Notes: a model not told the origin generated them from the letters alone. DNA of 64,000 nt from Solen grandis (GCA_021229015.1 CM037795.1:20602889-20666888), one strand, 5' to 3'. Positions 23,273 through 34,080 are shown, numbered from the stretch's first letter. Made by a program: numbers and translations.

Positions 23273-23344
23273 GGCTCGTTGGTCTAGGGGTATGATTTTC
23301 GCTTAGGGTGCGAGAGGTCCCGGGTTCAAATCCCGGACGAGCCC
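23273..23344 (+). tRNA. tRNA-Pro (anticodon AGG)
   Basis: A complete cloverleaf. Acceptor arms GGCTCGT and ACGAGCC pair perfectly. A box TGGTCTAGGGGTATGA, anticodon loop TTAGGGT with AGG at 23305-23307, B box GGTTCAAATCC, discriminator C. It differs from the vertebrate tRNA-Pro(AGG) I remember at one anticodon-stem base, leaving a T-G wobble. No CCA is encoded, as usual in animals. It reads CCU/CCC proline codons once A34 becomes inosine. The first T4 Pol III terminator is about 40 nt downstream (about 23384), rather far. No SINE body follows it. Confidence 0.96.
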
Positions 23345-24615
23345 GACTTTCGGTAATACAAGCATAACGACGTTTGATCAATTGTTTTGATATAGAACGA
23401 ATACAGAAAACACTAGAAAAAGTCCCGCGAACGCGCGGAAATTTTTTTTCACTGTTTGGGATTCGTCTGTTTTCATGTTCCAGTGCCAAACAGGACAAGG
23501 TCCATCGGTTGCACATAGATAAACCGGCAGTGGTGGCGCTTGGCTGTGAAACCGAGGGTTGGGGTTCGGTTCCCACTGGGGTCGGACAGGGTCTTCGTTA
23601 TGAATGATTTTCAATTTTCTTTCAGATATTAGATTATCTATCACTGCTGTACTTAGGTAACTACATAGATGCGCTCTATAGTCTCCGTACAGTGTCAGAA
23701 TCCAAGGTAAGATTTGTAAGGTGAACAATTTATTAGCCTTGATGGCAAAAAATGGTGTTAATTGATTCAAATAAAATCAAATAAACCAAATTTAACATTA
23801 AAAAGGACTCACTGCCGTCACTTTTTAAAGGTGTGCATTTTTAATTTCAAAGGTGGGGGGATAATAGTTGCAGCATTGGAAAAAAATGCAGAGTGGACAA
23901 ATGGATGAAACTTACAATCGCTGAGAACAATGATTGTTTTACTGCCACTGAGTAGCAGTATTAAACAAATCCCCCAGGAATGACACACGAATTGAAAACA
24001 AATATCACAGATATGGTGCTATAAAATGCACAGAATAAAATTGGAAATTAGAATCCGTTGCCCTTCAGCTATGAAGTTGTCTTAGCCTTGGGCTGTATCA
24101 TACTTTTCACGTGGACCTTGTATACGGGATTATCGTGCGCCAGACTACAGCTTCTTCCCTATTACCATTACCTACCTTGAAGCAAAAGAAAACACAATAA
24201 AAATTGTACTTTGGAACACCCGAGGGTTAGCACTTGGGAAACCGATGAATTACATACCTAATTCTACTTTCTCTTTGACAGATATGTGTATACAATCATA
24301 AATACAGAACAAGAACGCATCACCATTTTCCCATAGCTATATGATAATTACCACACAATTATGCATCTTTTATCATCTAAAAAAAAAAATTAAGCCGATG
24401 TTTACTGTCAGGCTTCCCAAAGCTGAATGCCACATATACTCAAACTAAGCACGAAGTGCACGTGCATACATACGACACCTAGCGAGTACTACATTAATAC
24501 AAGGGAATTTTCTTTTTCTAATTCGTTCCTCAAACGCAGAAAATTATATTTCCCTATTACCATTACGTACCCTTGAAGCAAAAGAAAACAAAACAAAAAC
24601 TCACTTTTATAATTG

Positions 24616-24944
24616 TAATTTGGAAAACCCATATTGAAATCCCCTCAAATAAGTAGGCAAGCATTTTTTTGACTGTCTTTGTAATGAAGTTTCCATTTCT
24701 GTGAGGCTTTCTCTGTTTGAGGTTTTAGGGTTGTAATAAGAGCATATATGAATGTCTTTTGTTCCTTTCTGCTGGATACGTGCCCATTTTAATTTCACAG
24801 TTTGTATCTAATTCGGGGATATCTGAACTTAGGAATTTATTGGTTATGGCAATGAGAACCCCCCCAGTTTCTATCCCCTTTTCTATCTTTGCAGTATATG
24901 TATAATCTGGTTGGAATATCTGACTGTTTTGAATTTCTGGGTCA
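24616..24944 (-). pseudogene. Non-LTR retrotransposon endonuclease fragment (frameshifted, cut by gap)
   Basis: On the minus strand, from the gap edge: SQIFQPDYTYTAKIEKGIET, GGVLIAITNKFLSSDIPELD then TNCEI, and after a frame change WARIQQKGTKDIHICSYYNP. The order (QPDY, GGVLIA, SYYNP) is that of the exonuclease-endonuclease-phosphatase domain of LINE elements, the nuclease that nicks target DNA. The frame breaks once near 24785, and the start is lost in the gap. No reverse transcriptase domain follows, so this is a dead remnant. Confidence 0.72.
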
Positions 24945-25044
24945 NNNNNNNNNNNNNNNNNNNNNNNNNNNNNNNNNNNNNNNNNNNNNNNNNNNNNNNN
25001 NNNNNNNNNNNNNNNNNNNNNNNNNNNNNNNNNNNNNNNNNNNN
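24945..25044. other. Assembly gap (100 N)
   Basis: Exactly 100 N between the LINE fragment and a SINE-A copy. True length unknown. Confidence 0.99.
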
Positions 25045-25203
25045 GAAGGCATCCGGGTAGAACCACCGACCTACCGCAAGGCAGCTGGAGGCTTCTTCAT
25101 ATGAAAATCCGAATGACCCTGCCGGGATTTGAACCCACGCGGTGAGGGGCTGAGTGAGTGTTGAAGTCAGCGACTTTACCCTCTCGGCCACGGAGGCCCC
25201 TAC
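25045..25203 (-). mobile_element. SINE-A copy with full tRNA-like head, cut by gap
   Basis: Minus strand: GGGGCCTCCGTGGCCGAGAG then GGTAAAGTCGCTGAC (A box region), B box GGGTTCAAATCCCGG, then the SINE-A body up to the gap. It abuts the copy at 25204-25325 without spacer, so one probably inserted into the other. Confidence 0.8.
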
Positions 25204-25325
25204 AGGTGGAGGAAAGACCCGAATGCACGGAGGCATCCGGGCAGAACCACAGACCTATCGCAAGCCAGCTGGAAGGCTTCCTCACATAAAAATCCGAATG
25301 ACCCTACCGGGATTCGAACCTTCAT
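25204..25325 (-). mobile_element. SINE-A copy, partial
   Basis: Minus strand: from the B box (GGTTCGAATCCCGG) through GAAGCCTTCCAGCTGGCTTG to TCTTTCCTCCACCTGTA, where the other copy begins. Head absent. Confidence 0.8.
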
Positions 25326-25923
25326 CGAGTGAACTTCGTAAAATTGTATTCTCATGAGTGGCTCTTTCTTTCTTTTTCAGGCAGAAAGGGGAATATAAAA
25401 CAACAACAAATATTTGTTGTTGGTGAATCAAGTGAAATACGATCTACTCATATATAGACTTTAAATTCCTCATTATAAGAGGAACTAAATTAACTTATTG
25501 ATTTACATAAAACTACACCTTCCAGATCCGAATCTATCGAGCTAACGTTAAGATTTTTACGTGTATGGCAACGTTAATTACACGAACATCTTGGCATTTA
25601 ATTACTTTTTTGATTCAATAACGTCACAGCTGTAGATATAAAGAAACTTATAGAATTGAACACCGCTAAGAGTATGAACTAAGAATGAAATACGACGTGG
25701 GCATGCACAGCAAGTAATTTCAAATCAATAAAGGTATGCATTATCTAAGTATCTTGAGCTTCTACCACTAGTATACGAAGGATTGGACACTCTGAAAGTA
25801 AATGACATTTTTTTTCTCAGGTAAAAATAAGTTTTAAAGTCTGAACCCATTTTATGTCATTTAGAAAAGACATTATTTTACTTTGCTTCTCTCATCGCTA
25901 TGGCATAGAGCCAGATTCTGGTC

Positions 25924-26606
25924 ATTAAGGTAATCCATCCATCATTAAATTGTGATCATGGTCCATCAAGTGTTTTTTTTTTAATGTATTATTATTTTTT
26001 TTAGACTTTGAGCAAAAGAGCCTATATAACATCAATTGATGCTTATTGTCTGGCAATATTGACACATGAGACTTATTATTCTCCGTGATAGTCTTCGTTA
26101 GTTTCGTAATTTATTATGATCCAAAAATTTTTTTTTATTTTAATTGTTTCGAGGGTTTCTTACACGACATGTTTAATCCTATATGCGGTCGAGCATTAAG
26201 AAACAAGCTAGAATAATAAACAATAAGTTCGATAAAATCCTGCTTTATCTAACTCTTATTTGTATGTGGTACATAATTAAACACTGTAGTCAATGTTTAT
26301 ATTAAAAAAGAAAAATTTCACATGGTCTGAGTTAGATTCAAGCCCACAACCTTTAGTTCCGAACTCTAGCACATTATCATATTAGGCTAGCAGGGCGAGT
26401 GATACACATGTGCTTCGAAGTAGTGCATATACGTGTTGTACAATTCTGTTAAGTCCATGTTTTACCCCCAAAACCGACAATTGCCGAAGACTGTTCACTG
26501 AATATTTAGATGTCTCATGTTAATATTGCCAGAAAATACTTCTGCACTTTTTTTAAGCATTTCAAGGACCTCGATTATAACTTAATGAATGATTGACTAC
26601 CTTAGG
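25924..26606. mobile_element. TIR element, AAGGTAATCC family (long copy)
   Basis: The left end ATTAAGGTAATCCATCCATC, ATTAAATTGTGATCATGGTCC is answered at the right by AAGGACCTCGATTATAACTT and AATGAATGATTGACTACCTTA. A second inverted block (GGCAATATTGACACATGAGA near 26052; CTCATGTTAATATTGCC near 26514) supports one palindromic element. Related shorter copies: 29905-30120, 53787-53958, 56302-56525. Confidence 0.6.
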
Positions 26607-26654
26607 TCGGTGGTTTAAGCCAAGTGTACTCGAGATCTTCCCCCGCCTGTTCGT

Positions 26655-26935
26655 TTATTTGTTAATTTGGTTTAACTTCCAACAATCATTTGTAGAGTAT
26701 GTCTTCTTCAGGCATAGTATGTACTGCCACGTTGGCTACGCCGTAAACAAGTTGCAGGATACCAAACCCAGTCACATTATCCTAATACTGGGCCAATCAG
26801 TCCTCGAACTACCCTGCACATACATATGCTGAGCGCAAAGCATTGAGTCTACCAGAACCATTTTTAGTGATTTGGTTTGTCGCGGTCGAGGATCGAACCC
26901 ATGACCTTCCATACCTTTCCGCTCATTTGTAATAC
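26655..26935 (-). mobile_element. SINE-B copy, reverse orientation
   Basis: It carries CAGTCACATTATCCTAATAC, GGGCCAATCAGTCC, CTGAGCGCAAAGCA and a reversed B box (CGAGGATCGAACCCATGACC), in the SINE-B order. Confidence 0.75.
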
Positions 26936-27418
26936 ACTAGACCTGGCGTGCGTTAAGTAAGCCAAACCGTATGCAACCGTACGCTTAAAGTTAGCTATGA
27001 AACTGTCTCAGTGTCTCAAACAACGATGCTGACGTGTACCCATGTACAGCATAAGGGAGCAAGTGAACAGCATGTTATATTGTCCTAAGACAACTCCATA
27101 GATGACTGTAAAGCGTTGGCATACTGAACGCACGCCAGGACTGAAATGACGTCGCCAAGCAGACGGTAACTTCCAAATTAACTTGGAAGTTGAAAAGTAA
27201 AGAAAAACGGTGGCATATATTACCATATAAACTAGACAATTACAACCCATGGCCGCGATAGTATGTTCGTGCATACATGTACTTGTATTTTATGTACACA
27301 TTACTGTATAGCTGTTTTTAAGTTCCGCTTCACCCGTGATGGTTAGAGAGTAGATAAAGAAAGCGGAAAAGATCGAGACTGAAAATAGAAGGTGAAACTG
27401 TGTAAATGATTCATATCA

Positions 27419-27449
27419 AAAAGAAAGAAAGAAAGAAAGAAAGAAAGAT
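27419..27449. repeat. (AAAG)n microsatellite
   Basis: About seven uninterrupted AAAG units. Confidence 0.9.
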
Positions 27450-27984
27450 GTGTCTATTTCATCATAACAGATTTAGATAAATTATAGATCTGTAAGAAAA
27501 ATGATCTTGTAACTGGATGTTAGAAATAAATGTATCAAGATTTAAGAAAAAAATGCATACTAGCTCAACTTTTCAGCACACGGAAATCTTAACATCATAA
27601 TATTTACACAGAAAAAATACACACTCAGCTTATAATAGAATATGTATACATGTATGCACTTGCTGTAACCCACTGTTTCATGTATGCAAAAATACCATAG
27701 GTATGATTTGCTGGTACATTTCAGAGTGGCGGTTACTTTTTGTTAATGCATGTATATATATATAATTTATATTCTGATCTTGTCAGTACACAAATTATCG
27801 AAATAATCCTATCTTAATTGACACACGAAAACATCAATGGGTACTACAGTAACGCCCATTGAAATGTCATGTATACACCGTGTACCTTATAACAGTTTGT
27901 TAACACAAATGTTTAACGCGTGAATGACTGAAACTACTACAATATCCTGAAATAACATACAACGTGTAGAATTTATAATCAAAC

Positions 27985-28063
27985 CTGCATATTTTGGTGT
28001 ACTTTTATCTAAAATTCCAAGTAAAACACGCCGGCACACACGAGGTCCATTCCTGGCTGCCAT
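27985..28063 (-). CDS. Possible first coding exon of an unidentified gene
   Basis: Minus strand: GGAAAC-ATG-GCAGCC is a good Kozak context, followed by 26 open codons, MAARNGPRVCRRVLLGILDK then STPKYA, and a candidate donor (GCAG|GTTTGA, phase 1). The basic Arg-rich start over a hydrophobic VLLGIL segment could be a targeting sequence, but no family is recognised and no next exon was found. It could be the start of a separate gene or chance. Sequence upstream (28080-28170) has more CpG than its surroundings (TCGTCGCGGAAACACG), weakly promoter-like. Confidence 0.3.
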
Positions 28064-28734
28064 GTTTCCCCCACTGCCTTATCGTATGAGTTGTTCTAAA
28101 AATAGAACAGATCAATCGTCGCGGAAACACGCCACATTGCGGAACTTATTCGATCGTTACACTTAATGACTGTGTAGGCTACTCGCTATACGTTTAATCT
28201 GTGAAATATTTGAATTAATCACTTATCACTATTTTACTAAATTCTTGATAAATATATTGTGTTAAGGGAATTTGATTTTATTTCCACTATGAATAAATTA
28301 TCTGTGTATATAGTATATGTGTTAATCTTTATTTAATAAAAGACCATGCATTAATTATTTTTTACATATTCGTCTAGAGTGTGTAACGTTACACCATTTA
28401 TAAAAAGTAAATTAATAGTCTAGTCCAAACTGCGCGCATACAGCGCAAAAGGTAATGTAAGTACGGACAAGGAGGAAAAAAAATATATAGGGGCCTATAT
28501 ATAATTACAGTAAACAGTCATGCAGTACACGAGTACAGTATAGATCGTAAAAGACCTTTAAAAATAATGTCATAATTTGTATAATGCATAATTAGTCTGT
28601 GCGAGACTACGTTATTACCGACTAAATTAAAAACATGCACAAATTAAACGGCACTTGTAAGCTATATATATATGACATACAGGAAATGTATGAATAATTT
28701 ACTAATATTTGATAATATATATCTCAGCAGAGAG

Positions 28735-28810
28735 CAATCTGACTAAAATCATCTCCTATATATACGCCACGCTACATTACCGTAGGAAGATCTGTACTTT
28801 AGTCAGATTG
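28735..28810. mobile_element. 76-bp MITE with 9-bp target duplication
   Basis: Terminal inverted repeats CAATCTGACTAAA at the left and TTTAGTCAGATTG at the right, flanked by identical AGCAGAGAG at 28726-28734 and 28811-28819. A second copy is at 54544-54594. Confidence 0.85.
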
Positions 28811-29558
28811 AGCAGAGAGAAACGTTACATTTCAAAAATTATAGGAAATGGCGTTGCGAAGTCAAGACAACTGATGAACACAGTCACATCTTGAATAAAT
28901 GCATCATACTTTCAAGCGTGAGTTATACAAGTAGAAGCTAGAGATATGAAGAAAGTCTATGAACTTCTGAGATACCCCTCGTTCCTTTTCAAAGATTGGT
29001 CCAGTATATTGTTTTATTTCAGATATCACGTGATTTACAGCTTTTTAAGAAGTCAAAAAAAGCATATGAAATATGGCATTAGTTAAGCATCAGCTATCGC
29101 ACTAGATCATGCATCCGTCCAGGAGATATAAGCCCCGAAAACGCAATACATGTAGATCTAGATGGAGTTACCCTTGTGTTCATCCCCTCTCTCCTCTCTC
29201 TCTCTCTCTTGGCGAAAAGTGGATTCTTCGGACCATTGTGTGCTTGCATTTTTTCCAACATCTGGATACTTTCACTTTTTTTATTGTGCAGGACCTTGTG
29301 GAGATACTTAACAACCATACGGCTGTATTGACTAGGACACGAATCATATATTCATACTTGATCGCTTTTTAACGTCCCATCAAAAATGATTTCAATCGTT
29401 TGTGTATTTTTTTAGTTTTTATGTATACACATTTGACGTCTACTTGAGACAAATGATTGCGCTGTACTTTACAATTAACGCAGTAATACGCCGTAGACCC
29501 GTGGCATGTTACCGCGCCCATGCAGTTACAGTATCCCGACAAACGGCAAACCAGGGGT

Positions 29559-29730
29559 CGTATTCATAAAGCTCCTTAGTTTTTAAGGAAAAAAATTCCA
29601 TAACTGGAATAAATCTCCTAAGGCGTTTTATATATAAGACTAAAGGAAATCCTTAATACCTAAGGAAAATCTATGTGATTTTAAGGAAAATTTTAGAGAC
29701 TAAGGGAAATTTGTTCCTTAGGAGCTTTAG
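29559..29730. mobile_element. ~170-bp palindromic MITE
   Basis: The left end TCGTATTCATAAAGCTCCTT then AG is answered at the right by CCTTAGGAGCTTTAG. The interior is made of short AAGGAAAA / TTCCTTA inverted blocks. Confidence 0.65.
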
Positions 29731-29904
29731 CTGTAACTCCCCTAGTGACACTGAGCATGTCGTGACCCTGGGTCGAGCCCATGATAATCCACGCTTTGGT
29801 TGTCTTCTTCTTTTGACATCGGATGCATAAATAGTTGGATAAAGTTATCACACTTCATTTGGAACTATTAAGCACATAAATATATAAAAGTCAGGGATAA
29901 AAGA

Positions 29905-30120
29905 CTTAGTATAATACATACATCTTTAATTTGATCATGGCCCATTACGTGACTGGAGAATTGTAAGTAAAAGTAAATGAAAAGCTTATAGCTTTTATAG
30001 ACATAGAGCAATATAGCCTTTAATTCCAAATCAATGGATGCTTGCATCTGCACTGGAGTCTTTTATTTTAGACTTTGAGGGACCATGATTACAATTTAAT
30101 GGTGGATGGATTACCTTAAT
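29905..30120. mobile_element. TIR element, AAGGTAATCC family
   Basis: The right end GGGACCATGATTACAATTTA, ATGGTGGATGGATTACCTTA matches the inverse of the left end at 25924. The left end (TTTAATTTGATCATGGCCCA) is diverged. Internal block TGGATGCTTGCATCTGCACT is shared with 53840 (inverted) and 56449. Confidence 0.6.
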
Positions 30121-30544
30121 GAGGGACTGCAACCTCTTTTTATCAATGCACGTGTGTTTGTGTACTATGATTACACAGTTGGATCGTCCCTGATATAACA
30201 CTGATACACGATGCACAGTGTTGTGTATGATATTCACTCTCGAACTTTGGTATTTAATTCTCGATAAAAAAAACTATATAAAATTATACACAGCACAGAG
30301 CCACACAAACTGGAATGTAAAATAACATATAGAGAGAATTATCTGCCGTTCTTAGGTTACCTCCCTTGATTGCTTGACTAACGACTACAATGCCCGGTTA
30401 CCACAAAGTCATGTAATATTGTTATAATTTGAAAGACAAAAAATAAATTTCATACGTGCAAAATAATTCTCTTATGAATCTTTGTTTATGTTATTTTTTC
30501 TCATTCTTAATCTATAAATATTCGCCTGAAGAGTCAGTGTGTTA

Positions 30545-30735
30545 GCGGTCTACATGTAAAACCTGATATAAAGACCACCTCAATATAAGGACCACCTTAC
30601 TATTAAGACCACGATTTTCAGGACCTCGTTCCCATTCATATTGCTTTAACTTGACTCGTTATCAGAACACCTTATTATTACGACCAGCTGACTGCGGTCC
30701 CTTGACCGGTCGTATTATTGAGGTTTTCACTGTAT
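30545..30735 (+). repeat. Interspersed repeat (ATATAAAGACCACCTC type)
   Basis: GATATAAAGACCACCTCAAT, GGACCACCTTACTATTAAGA, CCGGTCGTATTATTGAGG: a short, imperfectly repeated GACCACC block. A related fragment (AAGTGGTCGCTAAATGAAGG) lies at 39370-39515. Confidence 0.5.
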
Positions 30736-30921
30736 TTCACTTGTAGAAATGACCATAATTTCACCACTTCCTTCTATAGTACATGTATATACTATATCAG
30801 GAGAGAGTTATAATCTAAAATAGACATTTGTATTACGTACGCAAGATAAATTAATAGAATTTATGAGATAGACAGTTGTATTATTTAAACGGGATAAATT
30901 AACATTTTCCCTCACATAGAC

Positions 30922-31026
30922 TCATTTTGACGCATAGGCAAACATAGTAGATCCAGACAGACGACTCTTCTTGGGCTGTCTGATCATGCCCTTCTCCTCT
31001 GTTTGTAGCTCAGTTTCTACAGTCAT
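30922..31026 (-). CDS. Possible terminal coding exon of an unidentified gene
   Basis: Minus strand: acceptor-like TTTGCCATAG at 31027, then 34 codons and TGA: MTVETELQTEEKGMIRQPKK then SRLSGSTMFAYASK. Hydrophilic and Lys/Arg-rich, like a cytoplasmic tail. No upstream exon was found and no family is recognised. Against it: the last coding bases and the following sequence (GCGTCAAAATGAGTCTATGT) recur at 23088-23120, so part of it may belong to a repeat. Confidence 0.27.
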   Translation of the reverse strand: MTVETELQTEEKGMIRQPKKSRLSGSTMFAYASK

Positions 31027-31295
31027 CTATGGCAAAGAAAAATCAATTATTAAAAAAAATCTAAAAATTAATCAATTAATATTCATCGAATCATAAATTT
31101 GTACATGAATATTCATGAGGTAATGGGTTAACCAAATTATATCAGTATTTAGATTTTGATAAAATAAATCCTGAAATTGGGGTTATTAAAGTGAATTATT
31201 AGCGCAACCATGGACCTATGACATAGAGCTACTAGAACACAATATAATTTACATTGTCTGTTACAGGATAAGCAAAAAGGGGCATTTTAACCCCC

Positions 31296-31500
31296 TTGAG
31301 GGCGCCGTGGTCTAGTGGTAACGTATCCGATTACGGATCCGAATATTGTGGGTTCGAACCCCGTTGGAGGCAAGAATTCTTCATGACCTTTCCCGGGCGC
31401 AAGTACTGGTCCTACCCAGGAAACATCGAGAAGGATTAGTGTAAGTTGTAAGAACTTGTTTCCCAATCAACGTAAAATAAATAAGTTTAAACTTTAAACT
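31296..31500 (+). mobile_element. SINE-C (tRNA-derived), best copy
   Basis: A box TGGTCTAGTGGTAACG, B box GGGTTCGAACCCC, then CGGGCGCAAGTACTGGTCCT, ACCCAGGAAACATCGAG, and a tail of CAATCAACGTAAAATAAATA then AGTTT. The acceptor stem does not close, so it is not a tRNA gene. Confidence 0.8.
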
Positions 31501-32306
31501 AACCTAGAAATAATATATAAAATATACTAAGAATTTAATTCGAGGATATTTTCTTTTGTTTATATGGAAGATGCAATTAGTGGATAATAATGAGAATGCA
31601 ATTTTCGAAGTTAACTTGATGAAATAAAATAGTATATCTTCCAAAACAATTTTAAAAGTGAAACTATATTTTTATAATTTCCGCTGTGAAGATATTCAAA
31701 TGCATGTAAATGTTTTATCTATATGGCAGTAATCCACGCAATAAACAACAACAACAACAACAAATAATCTGCAATAATTGAATTGAATTGAATATGTCAA
31801 GCAGAGTACGTACGCCGATTTACACTTAAAATGCTCCTGCATGAGTATAAATCGGTTCATTCCAGAAAAAAAAAAGGTTCAGGACAGTAACAACTGCGCA
31901 CGAGCATGAAAATAACCGATACAATCCGATTGTCGATTGTGGAAAGTCAGTCCATGAAGTGTACGAGAGTGGCAAGCGTGCTCGTGGTGTTTACATAAGA
32001 CTGATAGGCTTGGATTTAATTAGATATTTCAGACTTACACGGTAAGATCGAAGAATTTTTTGTATTTACCTTACTTTTTCAAGATACCATATTGATTCTT
32101 TGTAGCAATTCATTGTCAATTAATGCTTTAAATATGTGATGTGTTTAGCATGAACGTTCACTATTAAACATTATATACGTATTGTTGACATTTCACTATG
32201 ACGTAATTGGATGTTGCTTTAATTGATTTTAAAAAATACTGATATGGGTATTTAATCAATTTAAGGGAATATTATCTAACATACTGGGTTCGGTATATAA
32301 TACATG

Positions 32307-32311
<5 letters not shown>

Positions 32312-32341
<30 letters not shown>
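32312..32341. repeat. (AT)n microsatellite
   Basis: About 30 bp of uninterrupted AT. Confidence 0.95.
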
Positions 32342-32347
<6 letters not shown>

Positions 32348-32689
32348 GTGAACTACTATAACCATATTGGCATGCTCTATACAAGAACCGAAGGATTTAC
32401 ACAGTGCTGCATAGTAGTTGTCCTGATATTGTTGACTTTGAGTTAACCGCCGTAGCAACAGTATTTCAGACACATAGCAACGCAATATTACCGACTGGGA
32501 AGCATTTTTTTTTCATTGACATAAATTTCCTTTAGTCTATAATAATTTCTTGAGTACATTAATTCGTGGATTTGTCTTAGTAAACGTATACTACAAGTGT
32601 GTTTAATAAAATATTTTCGTGGGATAATTCTCATGCATAAAAGCATCTTCAAAGGAAAATTATTATCCCAGGAAAGTGTGTGACTTTAC

Positions 32690-33422
32690 AACAAGAGGGC
32701 CAAGACGGCATTAGATCGCTCACCTGAGAAATATTGCCTTCATTGCCTCTTATAGCATAGTCGTACTGAATACATAATCCATGCCGAAGTACAGCAAGTA
32801 CATCTAAATTCCACACAAAAACTATACACGTGGTCCAAAATTGTATAGGCCATAACCCTATACATGTACAAGTTTATCTAAATTCAAGTGACTCTTGGGG
32901 GTGGGACCACTTTTGACCTCAGGGCCATAATTTGAACAAACGTTCAGGTCCATTTGGCTATGTAACAAACCAAATATCTAAACTCAAGGCATTGTGGTTT
33001 CTGACAAGTATACTTTTCTAGTTTTTTTTTCTTTTCTTTCTTTTTTAAGTGTATGTAAAATTAAGTGGCCCTTTTGGCGGAGCCATTTGTGACTTCAGGG
33101 TATTGATTTAAGAAAAACAAAACAAAACGGAAAAAAAATTGATAGATGTCCACTAGACAATGCTACACACCAAATATCTAAGCTCTAGGCCTTGCAATTT
33201 TGCAGACGATTTTTAAGTTTGCATTTTAAAATCTATTTTTAGCTCATGTGACCTACTTTTTTAACCAATCAAAACAATTTCAACAGTTTTGAAAAAAATG
33301 CATCATAAGGGTCAATCCTGAGAAGTTTGGTAAAAATCCAATCAGCAGTTAAGGTGTTGACGCCAGACACACGGCCATCCTAATAGTTAACCATGAGCAC
33401 GTTGTGTTCAGGTGAGCTTATA
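32690..33422 (+). mobile_element. Hairpin-ended interspersed element
   Basis: It starts ACAACAAGAGGGCCAAGACG then GCATTAGATCGCTCACCTG and ends ACCATGAGCACGTTGTGTTC then AGGTGAGCTT. It has the same termini as 7511-9577, but the interior (CAAATATCTAAGCTC, CCATTTGTGACTTCAGGG) belongs to another core type, shared with 51956-52845. Confidence 0.75.
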
Positions 33423-33765
33423 AATCGGTCCTGACAGCGATACACACATTTCACCAACATGTTCATACTAACGGGCCCATCACCCTGATGGATGCTGAAT
33501 ATTGCCGGTATATATCAGCTATCTATAAAAATGATTCCCAGCAATTGGCACATCTTCATTTTCAGATTCAATGTTTCTGGGCGTTAGTTTGCCAGAATCA
33601 TGGACCGATGCCATTCCATGTTATCGCTTTCTCCAAATTGCACTGACTGCAGTATACACACATTACTCATTGGGCTGAATCCATCATTTCATGCTTTCAG
33701 TCGAGTGATTCAAACATACTTTAGGGTTTTGTGAACGCCTTATGTATAAAACTTCGATATCTCAC

Positions 33766-34060
33766 GTCACTTCTTTTTCACGGAAAAATCGGAAATCTTA
33801 TTTGGTATTCTATTCCGCTGTGTATTTCTGCACCAGACAATAGGCCATTTCACTCCGAAATAAGACGCAATCCTACGTTTATCGAAGAGCACTCCTAAAA
33901 CACCAAATCTACATGCTGGTGTATAATTCCACACATTGTTCAATGGGAAATAAACATTAATTTGAGATTTTTCCCCAGTCACTAATAGGTCAATTTAAAT
34001 CAGCGAATTATACCGGAGTGGAATGGTCTAAAGCCCGAATCTGCTGCTCAAATATGCCTC
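33766..34060 (-). repeat. Dispersed repeat, inverted partner of 48290-48560
   Basis: The reverse complement carries GACTGGGGAAAAATCTC, CATTGAACAATGTGTGGAAT, TATACACCAGCATGTAGATT and GTCTTATTTCGGAG, all present in order at 48345-48470. An open frame here is matched in the other copy only with indels, so coding is doubtful. Confidence 0.7.
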
Positions 34061-34080
34061 ATTACATTTCGAAATAATCT

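Noticed and set aside
23214..23770. Minus-strand frames of 120-130 codons
   Set aside because: They run through the tRNA-Pro gene in antisense; no family signal.
31302..31372. Possible tRNA gene with perfect A and B boxes
   Set aside because: The acceptor stem does not pair and the SINE-C body and tail follow directly.
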